The translations under genes and the position numbers were made by a program. Shown here one piece after another: positions 10,496 through 20,886 of a stretch of 64,000 nt of DNA (its first letter is position 1; each line of letters opens with the position of its first letter). Under the pieces are notes generated by a model. That model ran no database searches and had not been told where the DNA came from. It was given only the letters and a program-made list of their open reading frames with translations. Origin of the DNA: Rhynchopus sp. YZ270_cl-10 (lineage: Eukaryota; Euglenozoa; Diplonemea; Diplonemida; Diplonemidae); the NCBI GenBank assembly GCA_964035575.1, contig OZ037931.1, positions 567,567-631,566 on the forward strand. Reading direction: 5' to 3'.

Positions 10496-10723
10496 AAAAA
10501 AATGCCTTTGGGGTAAACGTCCTCTGTGTAGGGAATGTAAAAAAAAACCCCCGAAATTGTGAAAAAAGAACTCTTATTGTCGATACGAAAAAAAAAAAAA
10601 AGAAAACTATCCCCCTCCTTTTTAGGTCAGCACTTTTGTGTAGTTTTAAAATAACTCAGGATCACACCAATAATAACATTTTTCTTTTATCTTCCATATC
10701 AGGACCTACACTACACCATAGAA

Positions 10724-11458
10724 ATGAGTTTGGAGGGGGGTGAAAATGAGAGGAAACAACGTGGTGAGGAAGCGGCACATGGGTATTTACAGATTCTACG
10801 CGACACGCAAATTTGCATGACACCAGGAACACCTTCACATCGACCACCCTTGGGTCCCCCTCAGAAGCGCCGGAGATGCACCACCACCACCACCACCACC
10901 GTACAATGTGTCCGCTTCACAGACGAGCAGACTCCAGACACCACAACGCACTACTGCGCCACCTGCCGTACAACCTACACCGGCCCCCCCACACAGCACT
11001 ACCTCACCACAGCGCACACCATGATGACCCCGCGCACTGTACCACCCACCCCGACCCCGACACCACCAAAAGGAAGGGGCTACCAAATCGCACTCCGTAT
11101 GGGCTACAAACAGGGGGAAGGTCTTGGGAAGGACGGAACCGGAGAGGTCGAGCCTGTGAAGGCACAGCGGTGGGACAGAAGGGGGTTGGGGAGTAATACT
11201 GATGATATTCCTTTGAGGCATGTGCACGTTGAGAGCAAGGTGGATGGGAAGGAGGCAAAGGAGACGGAGACGCAGACGCCAAGCAAGCTTGAGGCAAGAC
11301 TCAAAGAGGTTGTAGAAGAAAGGCGTCTGAGGGAGCGTGTCCGTGCTTCTGTGCATGGAGGTGGTGATGTGCTATACGATGAGGAGGAGTCCACCCTGCA
11401 AGCGCAGCTCAGGTGTACCTACGGCTCTGCTGTCGCATCAGCGCTTTTAAAGGGGTGA
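10724..11458 (+). CDS. Zinc finger + G-patch protein, GPANK1-like, 244 aa
   Basis: Single-exon gene 228 bp downstream of the 718-residue gene. Residues 78-98 form a C-x2-C-x10-H-x5-H finger. Residues about 117-158 form a G-patch: the pattern G-x5-L-x-MGY-x3-EGLGK then GLG is clear. G-patch modules bind and activate DEAH-box helicases or RNA. A C2H2-like finger followed directly by a G-patch is the arrangement at the C-terminal end of animal GPANK1; the ankyrin repeats of that protein are absent here. The rest is low-complexity: a Thr-rich stretch (residues 53-60), a Thr/Pro spacer, and a charged likely coiled region (about 180-215). A nuclear RNA-processing role is likely but inferred. GPATCH11-type proteins are the alternative, but they lack this finger. 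Confidence 0.85.
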   Translation: MSLEGGENERKQRGEEAAHGYLQILRDTQICMTPGTPSHRPPLGPPQKRRRCTTTTTTTVQCVRFTDEQTPDTTTHYCATCRTTYTGPPTQHYLTTAHTMMTPRTVPPTPTPTPPKGRGYQIALRMGYKQGEGLGKDGTGEVEPVKAQRWDRRGLGSNTDDIPLRHVHVESKVDGKEAKETETQTPSKLEARLKEVVEERRLRERVRASVHGGGDVLYDEEESTLQAQLRCTYGSAVASALLKG

Positions 11459-11526
11459 AGAAAAAAAGGTGCACCCTTTGCTCTTGCCGTGCAATGGTCT
11501 CCGTTCATCTGATGAGTAGCACAGAT

Positions 11527-11640
11527 CAGATGTAACTCATGAAATAGATGTGACTGCATGGTTGAGGGGGGTCTACCCCCTCGCCCTAGGTACACTGTTC
11601 ACGAGAGGGCTTTTTGTATTTCAAATCAACCTTTTTTTCT
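11527..11640 (+). repeat. Dispersed repeat F2 upstream of the reductase gene
   Basis: A fairly complete F2 copy: CAGATGTAAC, GATGTGACTGCATGGTTGAG, a C-rich stem-like patch, GGTACACTGTTCACGAGAGG and TTTGTATTTCAAATCAAC with a T tract. It lies about 280 bp before the start codon at 11,922. Confidence 0.8.
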
Positions 11641-11921
11641 TTCCCGCCGTCTTACTTTCTCATTTTTTTTTCCTACATTCTTTCTCTCCCTTTTGTGATT
11701 ATTATTACAAAAAGTCTCTTACCCCCCCCCGACCTGATTTTGACCCATTTTGTTCGCCTTCTCTTAAACGACTGACAAACACCGACACATGGTCAAAATT
11801 AGGTCGTCTCTCCCTCTCTCTCTCTCCTCTCTCCTCTCTCTTTACACTTTACCACCCAACACCATTCCCTCACCCAAACAACCAATAGGGAGAAAGAAAA
11901 AAAAGTCAACTAAAAGCAAAG

Positions 11922-14236
11922 ATGATCCCCTACCTCACAGCCCTGGCGTTCTCGGGGCTGCTCTTCTTCTATGAGTACCCGCTGTGGCTCTGCGCGCTCC
12001 CTTTGGGGCTTGCGGCAGCAGCGCCCTTTTTGTTCTCTGCGATTGGTGATATGTTCTTTGGGAGTGTGAAGCCGGTGCCTCCGCCGAATGGGTTGAAGAG
12101 ACCTGCGAGCACAAAGCCGAAGGATGACAATGCAGGAAAACCGCCGATTTCGATTATGTATGGTTCGCAGACCGGCAACGCAGAGCTGTACGCGAACAAC
12201 CTTGGCCGTGAGGCAAAGAAGCTTGGCTTTGCCGTCAACGTCTTTGATTTGACAGACTACGACACAAACACACTCTGGGAGGAGACCTTCGCTGTCTTTG
12301 TGGTGTCCACCTACGGTGAAGGCGAGCCGACCGACACCATGAAGGACTTCTACGACTGGCTTATGTGTGAAGACCGTGGTCACGACATGGAGAGTTACGC
12401 GAACATCAACTACACAATCTTCGGCCTCGGGGACTCGCAGTACAAGCATTTCTGTCAGATGGGCAAGGAGTTCGACCAGAGGCTTGGGGAGCTTGGCGCC
12501 AAGCGTCTGCACGTTGCAGGCACCGGAGACATGGACGGTAACATGGAGGAAGACTTTGACAACTGGAAGCAAGATATGTGGCAGAAGGCGACCGGTGCCT
12601 TTGGGCTGGAGTCGCGTGACGAGTTTGCGGATGCGCCCGAACAGCAGATGGCCATCAAGAGGCACCCGCAGCCGAAGGAAATGCCAAAGCCCTTCCCGGT
12701 GACCAGCTCCACTCTGCCTCCATCGCAGAAGCTGCCGTGCTGGGGAACGATCACGAGACATGAGGAGCTGCTGAAGGGGGTGGAGGGACGGTCCACGCTG
12801 CACATTGAGATTGACTGCAGTGGGACGGGGCTGCCTGCGTACGAGGTATCTTTTCTTTTCTTTTCTTTTCTTTCAACGTTCACATATTCATTACTTCTCT
12901 TTATTCTTTTGAAACAGGCTGGCGACCATCTTGGCATTCTGTCGAAAAACTCCGACGAAATGATCGACGCCTACATGCGCATCCTCGACATCACCGACGA
13001 GAACGACTCTGAGATCCTCTCCCTCACCATGACCACCTCGCAGCGCAACCAGCTCCCCAACAAGGTCAACGTCCGCACCGCACTTAAGTGGTACTTCGAC
13101 CTGCAGGGAGTCCCGAAGAAGAGTGTCCTGCGTGCCTTCTCGCACTTCACACAGGACAAGGCTGAGCAGGATGAATTCCGTGCGCTTCTCCGCGTCTCGG
13201 ATGAGTCCACCGCAAAGTACAGAAACATCGTTAAGAAAGCCAGGTATGCCAGCCGTTCAATGGTCTAACTCTATATAACTCTATACGTTCTTATCGGGGG
13301 GAGAGGGGGGATCTCTTTTTATCATGACAACAAACTTATGGAAACCCACGCAGCTTGATGCGGACAACCTCAAGGTGACTAAGCACAGAGAGGCTTGGGG
13401 TTCATCTTACAAAACTTTTCTCATAGTTTTTTTTTGCTACCTTGCCTATATTCAGCTCTTTCTTCAACACTTTATGCCTTTCTGTTCTTTAACCCCACCA
13501 CTCTCACCACAGAACCGTGGCAGGCTTCCTCCAGATGTTCCCCTCCACAAAGGTCCCCCTCGATCTCTTCTACGAGATGATGCCACGTGTTGCCCCCAGG
13601 TGGTATTCCATCGCCTCTGACTCGCTCTTCCACGGCAAATCCGTCCACCTCTGCTTGGCGGTGTCCGACGGCGGGCTGTGCAGTGCATACATGAAGGATA
13701 AGAACATCGGCGAGACCGTGCCCTGCTTCATCAGGAAGTCCACCTTCCATTTGCCAACCCGCGATAAGAAGAGGCCGATGATTATGATTGGGCCGGGAAC
13801 CGGTGTTGCGCCGATGATTGGTTTCTTGCACAGAAAGCTGAAGTGGGCGGAGCAGGGGAACGAGCTGGGCGACTGCCACTTCTACTTTGGGTGCAGAAAG
13901 GCGAGCGAGGACTACATTTACCAGGAGTTGATGGAGCGGTGCAAGGAGAAGGGAGTCATCACGAACCTGCGTGTTGCCTTCAGCAGAGACCAGGCGGAGA
14001 AGGTCTACGTTCAGAACCTCATCGCGCAGGACGCCAAATCCGTCTGGGAAGTGATCGCGGCCAACGGCAACATCTACATCTGCGGAGACGCGAAGAACAT
14101 GGCCCGCGCGGTCGAGGAGGCCCTCATAAACGTTATGGTCTCCGAAGGTGGTCTCACCCCTGACGCAGCTGAAGAGAAGCTTAACAAAATGGAGAAGAAC
14201 CAGCGCTACCTCAAGGACGTCTGGACCAGCCACTAG
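11922..14236 (+). CDS. POR: NADPH-cytochrome P450 reductase, 657 aa, 3 exons
   Basis: Transfers electrons from NADPH through FAD and FMN to P450s and other haem enzymes at the ER membrane. Exons are 11,922-12,845, 12,918-13,243 and 13,513-14,236, with introns of 72 bp (phase 0) and 269 bp (phase 2). Residues about 4-46 are a hydrophobic N-terminal membrane anchor. The flavodoxin-like FMN domain follows, with YGSQTGNAE near 80, STYGEGEPTD near 130 and GLGDSQYKHF near 170. The connecting and FAD domain shows PRWYSIAS at 445-452. The NADPH domain shows GPGTGVAP at 510-517, YFGCR and YICGDAKNMAR, and the chain ends DVWTSH with the usual FAD-stacking Trp near the C-terminus. Length is close to the family norm of about 680. 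All cofactor motifs are intact, so it should be functional. Intron 1 is a multiple of three and open, so an unspliced message would insert 24 residues. Intron 2 contains an F1 repeat. Confidence 0.97.
13371..13428 (+). repeat. F1 repeat inside reductase intron 2
   Basis: Reads AAGGTGACTAAGCACAGAGA then GGCTTGGGGTTCATCTTAC and ACTTTTC, sense to the gene, within the intron 13,244-13,512. Confidence 0.8.
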
Positions 14237-14367
14237 TTTTCGTTTTTGTCAGTACAGAGAGACAAAAAGAGAAAAAGAAAAAGAAAAAGAAAAAAAAAGA
14301 AACAACGAAAGAAAAGAGAGAAATGACTATGAAATACCCCTGCTCCCCCGTGTTTGCATTTTTTTTT

Positions 14368-14420
14368 AAGGTGACTAAGCACGAGAGGCTTAGGATCATC
14401 TTATAAACTTTTCTTTTTTT
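14368..14420 (+). repeat. Dispersed repeat F1
   Basis: Canonical copy: GGTGA, stem CTAAGC, loop ACGAGAG, stem GCTTAG, then GATCATCTTATAAAC and a T tract. It lies 130 bp after the reductase stop codon. Confidence 0.85.
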
Positions 14421-14811
14421 TTTTCTTCCTTTTTTGAAACCCCGTTTTCCCTGGGGGGTTTGTAACTAATCTGTCCATGGCAAAACTCTCCATCGAAAAA
14501 AAAAAATATCCTGCGGAAAATAAAAATTAGGGGGGTTTTTTTTATAATAACTGCAACGTCCCTCTAACCTAGGGGGGTTGTTGTACAACTCTTGACTTCA
14601 ACCCGGCTTGCATTTTGTTTGAAGCAAAATTTAGCGGCAAAAAAAAAAAAAATTATTTTGTGTTCCTGACCCTCCCCCCACACCCGCTCTTTCGTAGCAC
14701 CTTCGGTGCTTTTTTGGGGTAAAATCATGAACACCAAAAATTTGGTCGTGTTTATTGACAATGTGCAGACTGTATTATTTTCTCTGTTCCCCAATTTTTT
14801 TGTTGGCCTCA

Positions 14812-14905
14812 AAAGAGGTTTTCTCTTGGCCAAGGTAGTTAGTGGGAGTGTAGTGCAATAAAAAAATCTCAATCACAGAATAATTATGACACACTTTACG
14901 CACAT
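14812..14905 (+). repeat. Dispersed repeat F7
   Basis: Second copy of the element at 5,662, with TTAGTGGGAGTGTA, CTCAATCACAGAATAA and CTTTACGCACA. Confidence 0.7.
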
Positions 14906-15100
14906 GACTCACCAGAACAATTCTCCGTCTGTTTGCTCCGGGTGCTGGCATTGGACGGCCAGCCCGGGGAGGTGACTGCCGGGGTCATACGGTACCTGTC
15001 TTGTTTTCCCATACTCTCTGTATGTTTGGGTGCTAAGTAGTTAGTGTGTCTACTTCGACACCAAACAACTCGTTCAGCAACAGCTACAACTTGCCCCCAG

Positions 15101-15183
15101 ATCAAAGGTGAAATTCTTCGATTGCGTGAAGAAGAACTTCTGCAAAAGCATTCAACAAGAATGTCACACATCAATGAACTACT
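15101..15183 (+). pseudogene. Fragment of 18S-type small-subunit rRNA
   Basis: AAAGGTGAAATTCTTCGATT, then GAAGAACTTCTGCAAAAGCA and CAAGAATGTC follow the order of the universally conserved 18S segment (GGTGAAATTCTT, GAACNNCTGCGAAAGCATT, CAAGGATGT). Only about 83 bp are present; similarity stops abruptly on both sides. Positions normally invariant are changed (CTGCGAAAGC reads CTGCAAAAGC), which suggests either a decayed insertion or a divergent parent rRNA. It cannot be a working rRNA gene. Confidence 0.7.
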
Positions 15184-15467
15184 CCCTTTTTCCCTCCCCT
15201 TTGCAACAAAAAAAAACCCCTTTTCTATTGTTGTTCTAACGATATTCTTGAGGTCTTTTTTTTCCTGTTGATTGCACAAAATCCTCCTGTTTTGAGGGAT
15301 GATTTTGGCGACCATACCGGATAATGCTCTTTTTGTGTGCTGTGGGAGCGCAGTCATATCTTCTTCTCTTTTTTTTTTAAAGTTTTGGTGTTACTGGGCA
15401 ACTGTCAAAGGACATATAGGCCCACTCCGTATACACCAAATTTCCAATTATTCTTAGTTAAAACGCA

Positions 15468-15555
15468 AAGAAAGATGGGAACATTTTTTGTTGATTCCCT
15501 CACCATATTATGATATACTATCAATTTATCGATTGCACATGAAAAAATACTTAGT
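15468..15555 (+). repeat. Dispersed repeat F9
   Basis: AAAGAAAGATGGGAACATTT, TTGATTCCCTC and CTATCAATTTATCGATTGCA recur at 27,611-27,700 and partly at 28,590-28,650 in the same orientation. Confidence 0.7.
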
Positions 15556-15636
15556 TAACCCGCCAAAGAAGAAGCCCTCCTCCTTTTCTTGCAAAGGTGA
15601 ACCTACCTTTTGGCTCATCTTACAAATCCTTTTTGG

Positions 15637-15685
15637 GTACACTGTTCACGAGAGGGCTTTGTATTTCAAGTCAACTTTTTTCTCT
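15637..15685 (+). repeat. Dispersed repeat F2, 3' part
   Basis: GGTACACTGTTCACGAGAGG then GCTTTGTATTTCAAGTCAAC and a T-rich tail. Confidence 0.8.
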
Positions 15686-15910
15686 CTTTGTTATTATCAC
15701 TTTTGCTTTGGTTGAAGGGTGAGCCCAATGAGGCATATTCCATCTTTCAAAAAAAAGAAAAAATCTATTTTTTCTTCGAATCTGTTTGTGTGCAGAGGAG
15801 GAGGGAAGGGGGAAGGGGGCAAAAAAAAATAGTAGGATCGGGTAGTGTAAGTAAAGTTGTTTCGTTCACGGTGCGGTCTGTCGTGCTTGGAGTGTGTAAA
15901 TAACGGACTT

Positions 15911-16043
15911 ACCCCCTGAGTCCGACAGTCGGACCCCCTGAGTCCGACAGTCGGACTCAGGGGTCCGACAGACGGACTCTGGAGTCCGTCTGTCGGACTC
16001 TGGGGTCCGACTGTCGGACTCTGGGGTCCGACAGTCGGACCCA
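15911..16043. repeat. GTCCGAC palindrome cluster, left
   Basis: About nine half-sites of GAGTCCGAC / GTCGGACTC alternate in both orientations, followed by alternating poly-A/poly-T blocks joined by GGCC to about 16,125. Confidence 0.85.
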
Positions 16044-16424
16044 AAAAAAAAAAATTTTTTTTTTTTGGGCCGAAAAAAAAATTTTTTTTTTGGCCAAAAA
16101 AAATTTTTTTGGCCGAAAATCGCCTTGTATAGCCACTACAGTACACATGGTATAACCAAAATAGCCGTATTTTGGCTGAAAATTTGACTTGAAAATTTTT
16201 TTCATTGTTTGGTCAATCTGAGGTTTTCTTTGGATTTTTTGGGCCCTACCTACTACACCCAATTTTTGGGGGATTTTTTTTTTCTTGGTCAAAAAATAGC
16301 GCTTGTTGCCTACTACTGGGTATAGGCTTGTTCAGAGGTGTGTATTTGGTGTACCCAGACATGGTCAAAACACATGAATTTTGCGTTTTTTTGCATTTTT
16401 AGGTTCTCGACCAACCAGGGGGCG

Positions 16425-16889
16425 ACCTGGGTACTGGGTACTGGGTACTGGGTACTGGGTACTGGGTGCTGGGTACTGGGTACTGGGTACTGGGTACTGG
16501 GTACTGGGTACTGGGTACTGGGTACTGGGTACTGGGTACTGGGTACTGGGTACTGGGTACTGGGTACTGGGTACTGGGTACTGGGTACTGGGTACTGGGT
16601 ACTGGGTACTGGGTACTGGGTACTGGGTACTGGGTACTGGGTACTGGGTACTGGGTACTGGGTACTGGGTACTGGGTACTGGGTACTGGGTACTGGGTAC
16701 TGGGTACTGGGTACTGGGTACTGGGTACTGGGTACTGGGTACTGGGTACTGGGTACTGGGTACTGGGTACTGGGTACTGGGTACTGGGTACTGGGTACTG
16801 GGTACTGGGTACTGGGTACTGGGTACTGGGTACTGGGTACTGGGTACTGGGTACTGGGTACTGGGTACTGGGTACTGGGTACTGGGTAC
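16425..16889. repeat. (CTGGGTA)n minisatellite, ~66 units
   Basis: Seven-base unit with almost no variation; one unit reads CTGGGTG near 16,465. Because 7 is not a multiple of 3, all frames stay open and give long artificial frames. A decayed relative lies at 20,693-20,752 and a one-base variant, CTGTGTA, at 30,334 and 41,633. Confidence 0.97.
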
Positions 16890-17313
16890 CAAGAGAAGGC
16901 AGCTTGACAGCAGCGAAGGCGGAGGCTACGGGGAAGACAAGGTATGTAAATGTTTAACTTTCAGTTACTTGTGTAGATGCAAACAACACACCCAGTGGTT
17001 TGCAGCATTTTATTTTCTTGTGTGCTTTCTCTTCTTTGAATCGAAAGTATGTGAACCTTATTACATCATGATACAATGCAACGAGGCCGAAACAGCCTCA
17101 CTAAGGCCTCTGAAAATAAATGTTCAGACTTGGCACTTACTTATGTTTAGGTGCGCCTCAACCACACGCTTGAATATATTTAATTTGCCACACCTCAGAT
17201 AGATTTTCCAGATATGCCTATGTTCAGGTGTTCCAGGCCTCGTCACAAATAGACAAAAAAACAAAAGCCAAAACAACAGAGAGAGAGCCAACAATTTTTT
17301 ATCTCACTTGTGT

Positions 17314-17587
17314 AATAATGTTTAGCCGCGTTTTCGAAATTCCTTCCTGGAGATTACACAAAATACAGTAGACATTATCTCCGCACACAAAGAACAAAAC
17401 AAAACCCATGCCGAGAGTAGGCGCAAAAGCAATGTGGAGGAGATCTGCGCATGCAACCAAAAGGGTTGCAGTCATAGGACTTCGAGGAACTGTTCACCAT
17501 ACCCAACCTTGACGCCCCGTACTAGGTGGTCATACATCATTTGTCAAATATACTGTAGGAATTTCGAAAACGCAGCACAACATTATT
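17314..17587. repeat. Foldback MITE, GCGTTTTCGAAATTCCT arms
   Basis: The ends AATAATGTT and AACATTATT enclose GCGTTTTCGAAATTCCT and its inverted copy, giving imperfect 31-nt inverted repeats around a 210-bp centre. Confidence 0.75.
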
Positions 17588-17853
17588 GCCCGTGAGATAA
17601 TAACTATTTATTCGAGTGAAATAAGAACTATTTTATTTCACGCGCCACTAAAAAGGTGCCCGAGTGCGTTATTTCCCGAGCGAAGCGAGGGGAATAAGAG
17701 TGAGAGAGTCACGAGGGTGCCTTTTTAGTGGCAAGTGCAAGAAAATGTTCTTATTTCACTCAATATGTAATTTTATTCCACAAGTGAAAAACGTATTTCA
17801 CCCCTCACACCACCACACTTCAAATTACAGATTATTTATTGCCTCTTACACAC

Positions 17854-18081
17854 ATGCCTAAACCCACGCGCAAGTTTGCGGAGATGGAGGATGTATATGA
17901 CAACTTGTTCGACGACATGAACAGTGGTGTGCAGTACAGGAAAACATGGGACGATTTCCTCCGTTTCAACAGACTTTCAGGAGCGAACGAGCCCAGGGAA
18001 GAACACGTCGTGTCCTTCAGATCACTCCGTGATCTTTTATTTCACTCCCCCACCCAATCCTTCACGATTTGCGTGAAATAA
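17854..18081 (+). pseudogene. Mobile-element coding fragment (WD-x-FLRF family)
   Basis: The frame reads a basic start, then VYDNLF, a spacer, YRKTWDDFLRFNRL and EEHVVSFRSLRDLLF. A related segment lies in inverted orientation at 18,423-18,740. Both look like a short helical N-terminal domain of an element protein; a tyrosine-recombinase-type core-binding domain is a weak possibility. Surrounding DNA is full of TTATTTCAC repeats. Confidence 0.4.
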
Positions 18082-18422
18082 AGCGAATCTTATTTCACTC
18101 ACTTTTTCACCTGTTTACGTTTTTCACGCGTGGTATAAAATTACGTATCGAAAACTAAAGTGAACATTATTTAACTGATGGGTGATTCACAAACTGGAAT
18201 ACGTGATACCCACTCGCTATCGCTCGTGACGTCACTTTTATGATTACACTCACTTCACTCATGAAATCAAAATGCTGAACTCCACTCGCTTCGTGAAGTT
18301 GAGCCCCAGTTTGAGTCACCCACCACCTCGTGAAATAATGTTCACTTTATTTCATGAGATAATAATTATCTAACTCAGTGAAATAAAACTCGTGTAATTT
18401 TGCAGATTATATGCCCTTTGTG

Positions 18423-18740
18423 TCACTCAATTGTAACCGAGAATGTAAGGCAGTGAGTATTTGATCTGCCCTTTATGTCGCGAAATACTATGTTTGGTGT
18501 TTTGACGTCTTCCAAGCAGATGGATATTCCCTCACTTGCACGCAATCTACCGAGGAACCGACTGCCTTTCTCAAAAGCCAGTACATGTCGGGGTGTCGAG
18601 GTCCGTGTCAATACAAAGCGGACCAAGTCGCTCGAGGTTTGAAAACCGCAAGAACTCGTCCCATTTCTTCTTGTACACCTCCTTGCTTCTCATACCCGCT
18701 GAGACTTGGTATCCGTAAGTGTCATACATCCTGTCCTTCT
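18423..18740 (-). pseudogene. Inverted relative of the WD-x-FLRF fragment
   Basis: Read on the - strand, MYDTYGY, a spacer and YKKKWDEFLRFSNL align with VYDNLF and YRKTWDDFLRFNRL of the + strand fragment 500 bp away. It is a partial, decayed copy of an element gene; no function can be assigned. Confidence 0.4.
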
Positions 18741-18959
18741 TCGTTTTGGCAGTGTTTGAGGGTGTTTGAGGGGAGTGATGAAAAAGTTCTTTTTTTTACT
18801 GAGTGATTTTTTTAACCAAAAGAAAACCGACGCAGGAGCTTTTCTGGAACTGTTTTATTCTCCCCACCCCAACAACATCACATTTCAGAAAAACATTGTT
18901 TTTTCGTTTTTGTTCACTTTCTTTTCTTCTCCCTCACACCTGTTTGCTGTGAATTAAAT

Positions 18960-19180
18960 TTTTTCGTTTCGGCCTGGTCGCAAACGCGAGTTTTCCTGGA
19001 AGCGCAGGAAAAATGACTGGGGAGTGTTGGTGGCTCCGTGACGCCACAGAGCCGGCACACTCGTTGAGTGCCTCACAAAACCTCAAATTTATTCCGCTTT
19101 GATTTCATTTATTGTCTTCACGCTTTATCGTTGTTGTTGGGTTGGGAAATAAAATTTCATTCTCCCATACATTCTCGGTT
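18960..19180 (-). repeat. Segment related to the nested transposon, inverted
   Basis: The reverse strand matches about 1,675-1,870: GAGGCACTCAACGA, GTGCCGGCTCTGTGG, CACTCCCCAGTC and AAAACTCGCG recur in order. Similarity is at nucleotide level in all frames, so it is not evidence of coding. Confidence 0.75.
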
Positions 19181-19282
19181 ACAATTGAGTGACAAAAGGG
19201 CACATTATCACCCACCTTTGTGGGAATCCACAAAATTACACGAGTTTTATCCACTTTTTTTACCACATTAACCCACCTTTCC

Positions 19283-20590
19283 CGATAACTGCGTTTCTAC
19301 ACCATACATTTCATTCATTAATCACACTCCACATTTACACTCATCACAGGATCGTGAAATCTGAACTGCATCTGCGATTGTGATGAGAAGCCTCGCCGCG
19401 TCTCCGACATTCAGCAACTCAAAATCCAAAGAGTATCACCCGCATCAATCCATTCTGAGTTTGCGGACTAAGATCTGGGGTGGAAGGGGGATGGGTACAC
19501 TTTGTCAGTCACTGCTATTGCCATTTAACCCAGGGAGCATAGCTAGTGCAAGAAATTCGACTTTGGAAACCTTCCGGAAAGTCTGTCCTCTGCTTGCGGA
19601 GGACGAGGCACAAGAAAATATTGCGTTCCCCCAGAAAACCAGTGCACATTTCACACTCCTTGTGGGTGGTCTTGTTGCCTTTTTGTCACAGTAATTTTGG
19701 CCCAGGCATGCTCTTGAAGCATGACAATTTAGTGTGTATGGGGCAGGGTGTTGTTTTGTTCTGAATTCTCTTTGTTATAACATCTAAGTCAATCGCGGGT
19801 GGTGGTTTGTGTAGCGTGAGGCACTCTTTTTAACAAACTTCCTGCGGCTGCTAAAGTGTTATTTCTTCGGATTTAACAACGTACAGCGTAACATAGTGGA
19901 TTCGCCTGGTCGACACAACCTTTGATAGATATGGGATAACCAACCCCCTTCGACCCCTCGTGGGTTCACTGAACAAGCCCTCGTGGTAGTTAAACGCGAT
20001 TGACATTTACATTCCTAGAGATGAAAGAACAAGACAACACTTCTGTACCCGCGCATCAAAATTGTGGAAAACTTTGCACCCCAAACACCCTCAACAACGC
20101 CCGCCAAAAGGCGCCCCTTGTTGCTGGGAGTTGGTTCTCATGTTTGATACCTGCACAGCGGGCATTCCTCTGAGTCCAACGCATGTTTGGCCTGTCTGCG
20201 GCGTTGCACTTCAGGTGCACGAAGACAGGGTCTGGTGGTAAATTTTGCGTAGTACTGCGACGTGGTACTGCGTGGGTCTGGGAATATGGGTACCTGGGTA
20301 CAGGATATTGGTTGTCAAAGACATCTTCCACCATGCATTGAGGAGGGTAAGACAGTGTTCGCAGTTTCTACTTGATAGCATTACAACATTTAACTTCTCC
20401 ACGGGGGTCTTGGGCCGTTCACTCGGTTATACCTTGACTACCGGAAGATATTCTTGAGGCCTTTTTGGTCTCTAGAATATCCGGTCTTCCCGAACGGAGG
20501 CACACTTTGTGTGTTACTACGACCTGGCAATTTCCAGCAGTAGGTTAAGTAATCTTTCTTGTAAATTGTTGGAACATTATCTCCTCAGTG
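19283..20590. repeat. Shared element core, copy B
   Basis: Nearly co-linear with 39,063-40,320 and clearly similar (by eye over 90%). Landmarks: CACAGGATCGTGAAATCTG, CAGGGAGCATAGC, CGGTTATACCTTGACTACCG and CTCCTCAGTGCATG. The reverse strand gives recurring short peptides in all copies (for example RISCTSYAPW), hinting at an ancestral coding sequence on that strand. Confidence 0.85.
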
Positions 20591-20692
20591 CATGAATGCC
20601 CCACGTGACTGGACACTTTTGTGTTTGTCATGTGGAGCTGTGGTTGCTCTTTCACGACTTTTTTCCTGTTCCTGGGTACCTGTTCCTGGACC

Positions 20693-20752
20693 TGGACCTG
20701 GGTACCTGGGTACCTGGGCACCTGGGTACCTGGGCACCTGGGCACCTGGGTG
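20693..20752. repeat. Decayed CCTGGGYA array
   Basis: About seven units of CCTGGGTA / CCTGGGCA, abutting the right GTCCGAC cluster of element B. Confidence 0.8.
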
Positions 20753-20756
20753 TGCC

Positions 20757-20886
20757 TGTCGGACCCCAGGGTCCGGCAGTCGGACTCAGGGGTCCGACTG
20801 TGAGTCCGACAGTCGGACCCCTGAGTCCGACTGTCGGACTCAGGGGGTCCGACTGTCGGACCCCCTCGGACTCCGACAAAAGGGTC
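20757..20886. repeat. GTCCGAC palindrome cluster, right
   Basis: Inverted counterpart of 15,911-16,043; read backward it repeats the same order of GTCCGAC and CAGGGGGTCC units. Confidence 0.85.

Larger units (their letters stand above)
14237..15900. other. Intergenic region with repeats and an rRNA-like fragment
   Basis: No protein gene is supported. It contains F1 (14,368), F7 (14,812), an 18S-like fragment (15,101), F9 (15,468) and F2 (15,637), separated by homopolymer-rich DNA. Confidence 0.6.
15911..20886. mobile_element. Composite element B (GTCCGAC-type termini)
   Basis: Clusters of GTCCGACAGTCGGAC palindromes lie at 15,911-16,043 and, inverted, at 20,757-20,886; about 49 bp read identically inward from both ends. 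Inside, in order, are poly-A/poly-T palindromes, a (CTGGGTA)n array, a foldback (17,314-17,587), a region of TTATTTCAC repeats with two inverted related coding fragments, a segment related to the transposon at 1,334-3,757, and the core shared with elements A and C. Exact ends and target duplication are not clean, so the limits are approximate and more than one insertion is likely. Confidence 0.55.

Noticed and set aside
11505-11560. Possible hammerhead ribozyme (CTGATGAG followed by GAAAT)
   Set aside because: The spacing is suggestive but I could not form a convincing stem II or the closing stems.
16338-17202. Long open frames of 163-273 residues through the CTGGGTA array
   Set aside because: A 7-base repeat lacking stops keeps all frames open; the repeated peptide is an artefact of periodicity.
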